From Pirellulales bacterium (GTDB lineage: Bacteria; Planctomycetota; Planctomycetia; Pirellulales; Pirellulaceae): a stretch of 64,000 nucleotides of DNA. The notes under the pieces are model-generated. The model had not been told where the DNA came from and searched no databases. It saw only the letters and a program-made list of their open reading frames with translations. The translations under genes and the position numbers were made by a program. The DNA lies in NCBI GenBank assembly GCA_022451045.1, contig JAKUOW010000004.1, positions 1-64,000 on the forward strand, in the 5' to 3' direction. Below are positions 30,945-40,742 of this stretch, in pieces. Numbering within the stretch: the stretch's first letter is position 1; every line of letters starts with the position of its first letter.

Positions 30945-32231
30945 ATGCAAATTCAACTGGAATACGGCCGAATTGGCCTTTCCGTTGATATTCCGGACGA
31001 CCGACTGTCTGCAACTCTCAGCTACAAGGATGCAGTGCCGCTTGAGTCACCAATAAATGAACTGCGTGAAGTGCTGCGCGAACCACTTGGTACCCTTCCA
31101 CTTCGGCACGTCGCATCCGGATGTGAAAACGCATGCATTGTCATTTGTGATATCACGCGACCGGTACCCAACCAGCTTATTCTAGATCAGGCTCTCGCTG
31201 AATTATCGGCAGCGGGTGTGCCAGAGGAATCCATCACGATTCTCATTGCCACCGGTTTACATAGAGCAAGCACACAGAGTGAGATCGTAGAAATGCTTGG
31301 CGAAGATATCGCCGATACATACAACGTAATCAGCCACGACGGACATGATGAGACACAGCTAGTGTTTCTCGGGATGAGCCCACGCCAGGTGCCCATTTGG
31401 GTGAATAAACACTTTATTGAATCAGACGTAAAGATTACCGTTGGCTTGATTGAGCCACACTTCATGGCAGGTTTTTCGGGTGGAAGAAAGCTGATTTGCC
31501 CGGGGATTTGTGGTGTCGAGACGATCAGAGAGTGGCATAGTCCACGCTTTCTGGAACATCCCAATGCTCGTTCAGGAGTATTAAAAGGGAATCCCGTCCA
31601 TGAGGAAAACAGCTGGATTGCGGAACGCATCGGTTGTGATTTTATTATTAACGTCGTGATTGACGATCAACGACGACCGCTAAAATTTGTTGCGGGCGAT
31701 ATGAAGGAAGCGTTTTACGAGGGCGCTGCGTTTTGCAAAGATGTAGTCACCGCTATTGCTGATGAACCAGCAGATATCGTTGTGACATCTTCAGCCGGTT
31801 ACCCGCTCGATATCACCTTCTACCAATCGGTTAAAGGGATGAGTGCTGCTTTGCCAGTGATCAAGCAAGGTGGCACAATTATTCTGGCTGCAAGCATGAC
31901 CGAAGGAATTGGAAGTGAACCGTTCCAGCAATTATTCCAGGATCATGATGACATCGAGTCATTCATGCGGGCGATTCACGATCCTGAATATTTCGTGATG
32001 GACCAGTGGCAAATGGAAAAGCTGGCAGAAGTACTGCGTAAGGCAAATGTCATTGTGGTGACAGATGGAATTAAGCCGGAAGTGTTAAGCGGTCTGTACG
32101 TCGAATCAGCTGAATCCGTTGAAGCGGCGATTGAACAGGCTCTAAAGCGGCACGGTGATGACGCAACGATTGCCGTGATTCCCAAGGGGCCATATGTGCT
32201 GGCTGGTCTGGGCAGTGCAGAAGAGGACTGA
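30945..32231 (+). CDS. LarA-like nickel-dependent racemase/epimerase family protein (DUF2088)
   Basis: CDITRPVPN, ATGLHR, PHFMAGFSGGRKLICPGI. Confidence 0.88.
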   Translation: MQIQLEYGRIGLSVDIPDDRLSATLSYKDAVPLESPINELREVLREPLGTLPLRHVASGCENACIVICDITRPVPNQLILDQALAELSAAGVPEESITILIATGLHRASTQSEIVEMLGEDIADTYNVISHDGHDETQLVFLGMSPRQVPIWVNKHFIESDVKITVGLIEPHFMAGFSGGRKLICPGICGVETIREWHSPRFLEHPNARSGVLKGNPVHEENSWIAERIGCDFIINVVIDDQRRPLKFVAGDMKEAFYEGAAFCKDVVTAIADEPADIVVTSSAGYPLDITFYQSVKGMSAALPVIKQGGTIILAASMTEGIGSEPFQQLFQDHDDIESFMRAIHDPEYFVMDQWQMEKLAEVLRKANVIVVTDGIKPEVLSGLYVESAESVEAAIEQALKRHGDDATIAVIPKGPYVLAGLGSAEED

Positions 32232-32267
32232 TCAGACTGATCAAGGCGAATCAAGTCGAGTAGTCAT

Positions 32268-33107
32268 CTATAGCCACAGTTTTAGACGCCCGTCAATCAT
32301 ATCGGGCAGTGCCTTTTTGACCATCGACTTGATTTGTTGGTCATGGTAGCGCGTGCTGAAGTGCGATGCGATAATACACTCGTTATTAAACTGGTCTTTG
32401 CGTGAAACAATGTCATCCAGGTGCATGTGACCGTGTTTGTGGATTTTCTCTTTACGATGATCCGGTGCCACGAATGTCATTTCAGTTATCAGGATTTTTG
32501 CTTCAAAGAATTCTGGATTGTTATCCAGTCCGGATGGAGCTGAATCACCAACGTATCCAATCAGTGGTGCTCGGAGCTCTTCTGATACCTCTGTGCCGGA
32601 ATTTCGCAAATCTCGGATTTCGTCACCACTTAAGTCACTGAATTCTGTCTTTAGTTTGTTGCGCCTCTGCCAAACGATGTAACCGACTGATGGAACCGTG
32701 TGCTTGGTTGGGACAACGGTTACCACTAATTCACGGGATAACTCGAATTCATCTCCCGGCATGACTCCAACTAGTTCACATGGCATGCGTCCACGATCGA
32801 GCTTTACAAAAGCATCAAGCATGGCGTTTACATCGTCGACGTTTTTTTCTGGTAAATAAATGACCGGTGGTTCCATCTTCATCATTCGTCGCCGTGCGAT
32901 GTACACGGGTAAGGCGACCAGATGATCAAGATGCGAGTGTGAAATGAACCAGTTGGGCGTTCCCATGAAGGACCATGGCTGTGCTCCCAAATCAAACCCC
33001 AGACGCAGTTCCGGTATCCGCCAGTATGATTGTACGGCGGCACGGGAATAGCCTTCGATCGTAAGGCCATCATGCTCATGAGTGATGACAGGTAGGTTGT
33101 TAACCAT
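32268..33107 (-). CDS. MBL-fold hydrolase, ribonuclease Z-like
   Basis: [52 protein letters not shown]. Confidence 0.82.
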   Translation of the reverse strand: MVNNLPVITHEHDGLTIEGYSRAAVQSYWRIPELRLGFDLGAQPWSFMGTPNWFISHSHLDHLVALPVYIARRRMMKMEPPVIYLPEKNVDDVNAMLDAFVKLDRGRMPCELVGVMPGDEFELSRELVVTVVPTKHTVPSVGYIVWQRRNKLKTEFSDLSGDEIRDLRNSGTEVSEELRAPLIGYVGDSAPSGLDNNPEFFEAKILITEMTFVAPDHRKEKIHKHGHMHLDDIVSRKDQFNNECIIASHFSTRYHDQQIKSMVKKALPDMIDGRLKLWL

Positions 33108-33187
33108 TGGTGCTTAACGACGGTGTGGGAAAAACGCTTGCTGGAAACCGTATTGGTATTATGATTACGATGCTCAGCTTGAAAAGG

Positions 33188-34000
33188 TCATCGCATTTGA
33201 TGCGGCATATCGTTTTGATCAGGAGTTTTGGCATCGTACTCTTCGACATTGGTCACATCAAGCGATTGATCAAACCCCTCGGCGGCGTTTAGCCAGATAT
33301 CACCGTGAACACCGTCTTGTTCCGCTGTTACGTTGTGATGCCTCACAAGTTCTAGAATGGCAAGGAAGACTCCAATGATTGCGGACTTGTGCATTCCGGG
33401 CACGAACATTGAAGTAAACGATGTCCTGCCGTTATGAAGGATCCGACGATGAATCTCTTTCATATACACGTGTATTGGAGTGTCGTCGCTGATCTCAACA
33501 GTAGTGTTGATTTGTTCGGAATCTTTTAGGATTCGGCCAATTGCACTAACCAGATCCCAAAGTTCTACATCCTGAATGGGCTGCTCTGCTACGTTTACTC
33601 GTCGTGGTGGCAGATCATTTGCTAATCGGATATTGCGTTGTTGCCATTCTCGGGCTTGCATCTCCAGTTGCAATGAAACATCACGGTATTGTTTGTATTC
33701 AAGTAAACGGTGGACCAATTCTTCCCGCGGGTCTTCAATGGCGTCTCCGTCTTCAATTACCCGCGGTAGAACCATGCGAGATTTGATTTCGGTAAGTGTA
33801 CTGGCGATGTCCAGAAAGTCACCAACCGCATTAATATCTAGCTGTTGAAGAACTTCCAGATACTCAAGGTATTGTTCAGAAATAATTGCGACGGGTATGT
33901 CGGTGACTTCCAACTCGTGTTTGCGAACCAGATAAAGCAGCAGATCTAACGGACCCCGAAATAAATCGAGATTCACTTGAAAATCACCTTGCTGAACCAT
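33188..34000 (-). CDS. scpA: segregation and condensation protein A
   Basis: QVNLDLFRGPLDLLLYLVRKHELEVTDIPVAIISEQYLEYLE; GDFLDIASTLTEIKSRMVLPR. Confidence 0.93.
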   Translation of the reverse strand: MVQQGDFQVNLDLFRGPLDLLLYLVRKHELEVTDIPVAIISEQYLEYLEVLQQLDINAVGDFLDIASTLTEIKSRMVLPRVIEDGDAIEDPREELVHRLLEYKQYRDVSLQLEMQAREWQQRNIRLANDLPPRRVNVAEQPIQDVELWDLVSAIGRILKDSEQINTTVEISDDTPIHVYMKEIHRRILHNGRTSFTSMFVPGMHKSAIIGVFLAILELVRHHNVTAEQDGVHGDIWLNAAEGFDQSLDVTNVEEYDAKTPDQNDMPHQMR

Positions 34001-34446
34001 TTTCAGGGATCTCTGCTTTCATTTGTATTACTAAATAACAGCGGAATAATAATGGCATCGTTCAATTCACGCGATAGCAGAATAAAGCCACAACGCATAA
34101 GTGGTGATCGATTAATACCTCCTTAGAAGTGACTATTTCAAATAAATTGATATTGATCCAATCGGAAATGCCTTATATTGTCCGTACACCGGTGAGTTTT
34201 GAATAACCAAAAACACTCTAGCACCATTTCACCGGAGCACGAGTAGCGACGCGCAATACGTTTATTAGCTCTCCATTTAGCGTGGCAATTCTGCGACTGA
34301 TGATTCAGTTGCTTTTTGATATTCAACTTGTTTGATTTGTCGGGCAGTGGGCAACGATCTCAAGTGGCTGAAGCCATTCTGAGTGCTATATCGTGATCAG
34401 TTGGGTGATTCCTCGTTTAGCTCTTAGAGAGCCTGGAGTGTATGTC

Positions 34447-35088
34447 ATGATTCCAATACGTCACTCGGAAACAAATGATCTTCTCATGGAAGTAGATCAG
34501 GAAACTCTGCAGGGATGCCATTTAGGTGGAACGCAACTCAGTGGCGCGAACTTTGAAGGCCAGAACTTACAAGGTGCAGATTTCAATAATGCAGATTTGC
34601 GAAACGCGAATTTTGCAGGTGCTAATCTTGAAAATGCAAACTTTAAGTCGAGCAATCTAAAGGGTGCCATATTTGACGGTGCGTTTTGTCAGCACGTGGA
34701 TCTTACTGATGCATTTCTCGAAGAGTGCAGTATGCGAGACGCTGATCTGTCACACTCGATACTGCGTTATGCACGGTTAACCGATGCTGATTGCAGTGGC
34801 GCGTCGATGACACGTTGCGATATGAGCCTTGCGGACATGCGTTCGAATTTCAACGAAGCAAATCTAGCTCATGCAGATCTTCGAGGATCGAATCTTACAG
34901 GAGCCAACTTGAACGGCGTTAATCTTACCGGCGCGAATATGCTCGACGCGTTGATGGTTGATGTACGTATGGCTCGTGCCAAGATGGATGATGCAATCGG
35001 CCCGCACGGAAGACGAATAGAACGCGCGTCTTCCAGGAGTAAATCGAGTAGCCTCAAACGACCGTGGTGGCAATTCTGGCGGAGCTAA
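34447..35088 (+). CDS. pentapeptide repeat protein
   Basis: Consecutive A(D/N)LXX repeats: GANFEGQNLQGADFNNADLRNANFAGANLENANF...GSNLTGANLNGVNLTGANM. Confidence 0.93.
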   Translation: MIPIRHSETNDLLMEVDQETLQGCHLGGTQLSGANFEGQNLQGADFNNADLRNANFAGANLENANFKSSNLKGAIFDGAFCQHVDLTDAFLEECSMRDADLSHSILRYARLTDADCSGASMTRCDMSLADMRSNFNEANLAHADLRGSNLTGANLNGVNLTGANMLDALMVDVRMARAKMDDAIGPHGRRIERASSRSKSSSLKRPWWQFWRS

Positions 35089-36240
35089 TCATCCATCATT
35101 GGGAACTAAAATCCGCGGCCAAATTGAATCACTAACAAGTAGCCCAGATCGGGTGAGCTTTATGTGGCCTGCTTGGTTTTGTAGCAATCCTCGCGACTCT
35201 AATTGATCGATTTCGTTTCCACAGATTTCAGATACGGTGAACCCGACTTCCTCTTCCAGCGTTTCGATACAGACACCCTCTAATCGCCTCAGTCCAAACA
35301 CCAGACGTTCACGGGCACGATCAATCGGACTAAGTTCTTCACGTTCGCCAACGGCTGATTTTCCTGCCAAAACATCATTTAGATATTTGGTGGTACTTCG
35401 GTGATTTACTTCGCGAACACCGTTCACAAACCGCGCGGCACCCGGGCCGAACGCGTGAAATGCCTTACCGGTCCAATAGATCTGATTATGGACACATCTA
35501 AATCCCGGTCTAGCAAAGTTAGATACTTCGTAATGCTCAAACCCGACACCAGTCAAATGGTCGATAGCATGTTCATACATGTTTCGCTCGACTTCTTCAT
35601 CCGTTAGTTCCAGAGCTCCAGATTGTAGGCTCTTCCAATACGCTGTGCCTTTTTCATATGTCAGCCCGTATGTGGACAAGTGCTGCGGTTTCAGATCGAT
35701 GGCTTGATTCAAATCGGCATGCCATGTTTCCAATGATTCCCCATGTGTACCAAAGATCAGGTCGAGTGATACCGAGTCTACCTTCGGTACGAGTAACTCC
35801 ATGGCTTGGTGAATATGAATAGCCTGATGGTCTCGCCCAAGCACCTTCAGCTTTTGGTTGTCAAACGATTGAGCACCCAGACTGACTCGATTTACACCGT
35901 GACGCTTAATGACTTCCAGTAAGCCAGAGGTGATGTCTTTCGGATTCGCTTCGATCGAAAACTCGGCGCCGTCAATCAACTGGAATTTTTTTTGAAAAAT
36001 TGAGAACAGCCGGTCTAACTGCTGACAGTTTAGTTCCGTTGGAGTTCCGCCACCGAAGAACAGTGTATCGATTTCCAAAACGTCGGGGAGCCTAGAGAGC
36101 TCCAGCTCAATTGCATCGAGATAGGCTTCATGTAAGTCCGGCCGTCCGGCAATCAATGTGAAATTACAGTACGGACAGCGATGTGCGCAAAATGGCACAT
36201 GCACATAGACGCTTCGAGTTTCTGTCGCGTTTGAATGCAT
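35089..36240 (-). CDS. hemW: HemW-like radical SAM protein (coproporphyrinogen III oxidase-like)
   Basis: YVHVPFCAHRCPYCNF, LFFGGGTPTEL, FSIEANP, RVSLGAQSFD. Confidence 0.93.
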   Translation of the reverse strand: MHSNATETRSVYVHVPFCAHRCPYCNFTLIAGRPDLHEAYLDAIELELSRLPDVLEIDTLFFGGGTPTELNCQQLDRLFSIFQKKFQLIDGAEFSIEANPKDITSGLLEVIKRHGVNRVSLGAQSFDNQKLKVLGRDHQAIHIHQAMELLVPKVDSVSLDLIFGTHGESLETWHADLNQAIDLKPQHLSTYGLTYEKGTAYWKSLQSGALELTDEEVERNMYEHAIDHLTGVGFEHYEVSNFARPGFRCVHNQIYWTGKAFHAFGPGAARFVNGVREVNHRSTTKYLNDVLAGKSAVGEREELSPIDRARERLVFGLRRLEGVCIETLEEEVGFTVSEICGNEIDQLESRGLLQNQAGHIKLTRSGLLVSDSIWPRILVPNDG

Positions 36241-36328
36241 GACGTTTAGCATTGGTTTAGAGCTGCTGACATGCCGTATAGCGATGTCAGTCTGTTGCCC
36301 ACTGATTATACGTTGCAGACGACTTGAG

Positions 36329-39300
36329 TTAGTTTTGTTCGTCGGCCCAGTTATCTAGTTGGGTGCAGATGTCATCAAAACTAATGAATTGCGGTGGAAC
36401 GGCACTCTTTAAATCCAGTTCTCCGAGCCGCCATCCGAATGGGCTTCGAAGTATCTCGACTTCCTCTTCTAAGGCGAGGAGCCATTCAGGGACATCGACA
36501 CCAGAGCCACTGGGTGATTGCAGGAATTTTTCGGTTTCAGTTTTGAGTTTTTCAAATGCAGCTTTAACTGTTTCCGGATCCGATTCTGCATCGTTGATAG
36601 ATGGTTTAACCAGTGACCTCATGAAATCAATGGCCATCGGTTGGACAAATCTTTCACTAAGTCTATCGCAAACGGACTGCATGCGCATTGAATAACGAGA
36701 TTGGAGATCGTTTAACTTGTTCTCGAACGAGTCAGCTTCATCGCTGATTCGATCTGCTAAGCCGTTTCTCCATGTTTCAGCAGCATGTTCACGTTCGTGT
36801 GAAACGAGAATCTTATGGGCAAGAATTACTGGGCGGAGATTCCAACAAATGCGGTCGTACTTCGCACGTAGTCGAATGAAGTCCAGCAGCATATATAGCT
36901 TGTCACCCTGATCACTTTGCGTTGTCGTCCCGTTGTAGTCGCGGTACTCATGATAGTTTTCAACGATCGACTCGAGAATCAAGTCGAGGTATTTCGCAGC
37001 ATCCGCGACATTGATTGTTCCGTTTTCCAAATCATCCAGCAGCTTCAGGGATACGTAACCATCAGCCTGAAGTGAGTCGAGCCATTGCGGCACACCCTGA
37101 AGCAAGATACCGCGTATATTGCCCATCGCGAGAAAGTGTTGGGTGAACAACTCCTCGCCATAGTCTTTGATGAATTGAATGATTGAGTCCCAATTGTTTG
37201 GGTCGGATACGATTTCAAGTCGCGATAACTGCAACGTCTGGCTATGAGAAAGCCAGCTTACCAATAGCGCCTCAGTGACTTTCTCAAGCGTACGGACGAG
37301 TTCTTCTTCAATGACATCGAGAGTCTCTTCGTCGGTGGAATTGCTGATCATGTCAGCTGAATTCTCGATAAGATATTCAACAAGTGACTGATAGCCGATC
37401 GAAAAGAGAGTATCAAATTCTGTTACCGCACCCGGGCCCACCGGGTGGTTTCGTTCCATATCTCTGGCGATTTCAATCAAATCGCATGTTTCCCAAACTA
37501 GGCCAAGACGTGGCAGCCAACGCAACAGGTCGGTAATAACATGTTGCCTGATTCTACTGGTCGCGATTTTTTGCGGACTTCCGCCCCGATTTAGTCGGAC
37601 GTAAAGTAACGGGCATTGTAATAGCCCGTTCTTAAAAAGTGACCAATGTTCGCGAACGGCATTTGTGTCTCCGGCGAGCACGGCGGCAAACACCCTTTGA
37701 GTTAGCCCATCTAATTCGAGGATCGCCCCAGCCGGCGGTTGTTCCTTACCCAAAAGATGGTCCAGAAACAGTGAGGTGGCCTGCAATAGACGGCTGGTGT
37801 TTCCGATTTCGACCATACTGGAAATAATTCTTTCCAGTAGAGAGTCGAGTGTCACTCGGAGTCGATCGTATTCGATCATGGACTCATGATCGGCTTGTGG
37901 CTCAGCGACTTCATAGGATCGGACAAATTGAACCAGATCGTTCAGTTGGGTTTCAAATGAAGCTGTATGAGCAGTCCACTGGCGAACGGAATTCACCGTA
38001 TCTTCTATCAAGTCAGTTGGTGCATCATCCAGTTTATGGATCACCTTACATTGGTTAAGAACAGCGTTAGACCAGAGATTGGCGACCGTATCCAAAAAAG
38101 TCAGGCGAGCGTCAATGAAGTCGCCGGCACGTATCAACTCATCCTGATCGGAGTTGTTGTTTTCAAAAATACTGCCATCGATTCCGTCATCTGTCGTGTC
38201 ACGATAAGTGAAGTGTTCATATGCGGCGCCGTACAAGTCGTCGTCGAGAGTGTCATCTTGATTCTCGACTTCTTCCTGAACCCACTCATGCTCAATTAGG
38301 AATTCCGGCACACGCCAGAGCTCTTCAGCATTCGCTTCAAGAAAATCAAAGAATTTACGAATTCGCGTCCATTGTTTTGACGCCAATTCGGCATCTAGTT
38401 TTTCATCCGAGACGTTTCTCGCTTCGTCGAGCCATCGCCTTGCCAACAGATAGAAAGAGCTCTCACTTTGTTCCAACGGGATATCTTCAGAGCGGCTGAG
38501 CCAGTGTACAAGCAACGCCATTGAGGCGATGAGGTCTTTCTTTCTGATCAACGTGTGGATGACAAGTGAATAGGCTTTCGGGGAGTCAAACGAGTCAGCA
38601 AATGGAGCCCAAAAACCGATATTTCCAGCAGCAGCCCCATCCTGTTGCCAGGCATTGAGGGCAGCTGCCACTCGGCTTGATGCCGTATAAAGCTGTTGTG
38701 GATCTGACGCTGAAACACTTGAAACAGTATGTGCAGCAAACTGTCTCCACCACTTGGAAGTTTTCTGAAAGGCACTTTCTGTGGATGCCACTAGTTCATG
38801 ATTGTTTGTTGCAGATGCCTCACTCCAAATCCTGGCGAGAAGTGCAAATAGCTGTTCGACCATGACGATCAACTCATCTGCACGATGATCATGAGAGCTG
38901 TTCTCTAATGCAGGGAAGAGGCTAAAGTTTGCATCAAAGCCCAGGATGTTCCATGGGTCAATGAGGCTACCATGCTCTATACCATCAAGAATTAACTGGT
39001 AGATCTGTTTTGCATTTTCAGATGCGCGTTCCAATTCGTCTGTTTCGAGACATTTTGCGGAGTCGTCCAGCAGACACGCGATTTTACAACGCGTGCGAGC
39101 GGAAGAAACTTTGACGAATTCAACTTGCTTCTGTGCAGCATCGTGTTGGCCGATGAACGCGAAGACCTGAGCTAGATGGACATGTTCAAGTTGCTGGGCC
39201 TTGGTCTTGGTTAGACATGCATTCAACTCCTGCCGTGCAGCGCCAAATGGTTGCAATCTCTCGGCGGCCTCTCGTTTAAGACGGTCGACATGTGGTGACG

Positions 39301-40300
39301 ACAAACGTTCGATGAGTGAATGATAAAAATCGTCACGGTAGCTCGCGATGTATGGCATCAGTTTGGAGAGCGTCGTTTCAGAAGCATGGCAGTCAGGGCT
39401 GTTTCCGCTAATTCCGCTTGCCATCAGAATCGTGCCCGCTAAAACCGCTGCGCCTTCTAATAGCGCTTCCTGGTACTCCATGTCGCGCGATTCGTTGACT
39501 CGCTTTAGGACGGCATCAAGCGTTACTTTTTGGATAACGAATCGATCATAGAATCCACCGGAATTAATCTGGTTTGGATCCCACATTCCGAATTGATGAT
39601 TGGGCCGCTTGTTGGACGGATGATCAAAGTCGTAGCTTCTTGGATCGTATGCCAGTTCATCCAGTGTATTAATGTCGAAAAACGCTCTACGTAAAATCGA
39701 CTCATTGGTATCTTTCAACAAGTCAATGGTGAGTTCAATCAGTTCCTGAAATGGACCGCTGCACACACCGGCGTTCGCAATGTACAACGGTACAGGCCTG
39801 ATTTTTTCATGTGGATATGGTTCGTGCCTATGAGTTTCAAGAGTCGCAATTGGTCGATAACCAACAAAGTCATTCAGGTAGTGAACCGCCTGATCCGCAA
39901 CGACCGGATTTTCCCATTCATCTTGTAGCTTCAATACCACATCAAACACGCGTCCAATAAAAAACGTGTTTATAGTTTCGTTCACGTCGTGAGCGTTGAG
40001 CACTTGCTGATGAAATGTCAGAAAGCTGGGAATCACGTGTGAGAAAACAAGTTCGACTGCTGTTCTCGCCTGATTAGAGCTCGACAGTACGCCACTGCTG
40101 CCGTTGAGTTCATCTAAGGCAGACAACATCGCACTTTGCATCGATATGTAAAGTAGATCACCGTCTTGTTTAATGGATTCATCGACGGTTCTTAGATTGC
40201 TATAGAACGCCGCATCATGGCTGCCCGATGAGAAATTGATATATCCTAACACCTGTTCAAAGGCGTTTTTTTCTCCAGAACTTAGTTCCGAGAACTTCAT
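36329..40300 (-). CDS. very large hypothetical protein (1323 aa), predicted mostly alpha-helical
   Basis: Single uninterrupted frame; no signal peptide; no recognised catalytic motif; helical-repeat-like composition. Confidence 0.8.
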   Translation of the reverse strand: MKFSELSSGEKNAFEQVLGYINFSSGSHDAAFYSNLRTVDESIKQDGDLLYISMQSAMLSALDELNGSSGVLSSSNQARTAVELVFSHVIPSFLTFHQQVLNAHDVNETINTFFIGRVFDVVLKLQDEWENPVVADQAVHYLNDFVGYRPIATLETHRHEPYPHEKIRPVPLYIANAGVCSGPFQELIELTIDLLKDTNESILRRAFFDINTLDELAYDPRSYDFDHPSNKRPNHQFGMWDPNQINSGGFYDRFVIQKVTLDAVLKRVNESRDMEYQEALLEGAAVLAGTILMASGISGNSPDCHASETTLSKLMPYIASYRDDFYHSLIERLSSPHVDRLKREAAERLQPFGAARQELNACLTKTKAQQLEHVHLAQVFAFIGQHDAAQKQVEFVKVSSARTRCKIACLLDDSAKCLETDELERASENAKQIYQLILDGIEHGSLIDPWNILGFDANFSLFPALENSSHDHRADELIVMVEQLFALLARIWSEASATNNHELVASTESAFQKTSKWWRQFAAHTVSSVSASDPQQLYTASSRVAAALNAWQQDGAAAGNIGFWAPFADSFDSPKAYSLVIHTLIRKKDLIASMALLVHWLSRSEDIPLEQSESSFYLLARRWLDEARNVSDEKLDAELASKQWTRIRKFFDFLEANAEELWRVPEFLIEHEWVQEEVENQDDTLDDDLYGAAYEHFTYRDTTDDGIDGSIFENNNSDQDELIRAGDFIDARLTFLDTVANLWSNAVLNQCKVIHKLDDAPTDLIEDTVNSVRQWTAHTASFETQLNDLVQFVRSYEVAEPQADHESMIEYDRLRVTLDSLLERIISSMVEIGNTSRLLQATSLFLDHLLGKEQPPAGAILELDGLTQRVFAAVLAGDTNAVREHWSLFKNGLLQCPLLYVRLNRGGSPQKIATSRIRQHVITDLLRWLPRLGLVWETCDLIEIARDMERNHPVGPGAVTEFDTLFSIGYQSLVEYLIENSADMISNSTDEETLDVIEEELVRTLEKVTEALLVSWLSHSQTLQLSRLEIVSDPNNWDSIIQFIKDYGEELFTQHFLAMGNIRGILLQGVPQWLDSLQADGYVSLKLLDDLENGTINVADAAKYLDLILESIVENYHEYRDYNGTTTQSDQGDKLYMLLDFIRLRAKYDRICWNLRPVILAHKILVSHEREHAAETWRNGLADRISDEADSFENKLNDLQSRYSMRMQSVCDRLSERFVQPMAIDFMRSLVKPSINDAESDPETVKAAFEKLKTETEKFLQSPSGSGVDVPEWLLALEEEVEILRSPFGWRLGELDLKSAVPPQFISFDDICTQLDNWADEQN

Positions 40301-40742
40301 AGGACAGTATCACTCGGTAATGTCGATTTCCACCTGCTGGGCGACACATCAGCATTGAGATATTTCAACGGTGTCTGACGCTTGCTCGTAACGTGCAATC
40401 CTCACAGGTCATTCATTCGGTTTTGGCTGCACAACCTGTTTTTAATGTATTACTGGAATTAGTTACGGTCTACGGGGGGCAGCCGGAGTGTGGAGATGCA
40501 TTTGCTCTTATATAAGTCGGATTTAGTGTTCATTAAAAAACGAGATTAAACCCTCACTTCTCCATGCATACGTCATAATTTCTGGTGTTATGCCCGTTTA
40601 GAGTCTCATGATTCTATGGCACTTAGTGACACACAACTTTGTTTGTCTTTGCGAGTCTAAGGTATATGATGACCTTATGTGGATCATGTACTTTTGGTAT
40701 TTACATACTTCCGCCACTTCAAAATAAGTCGTAGGCAAAATC

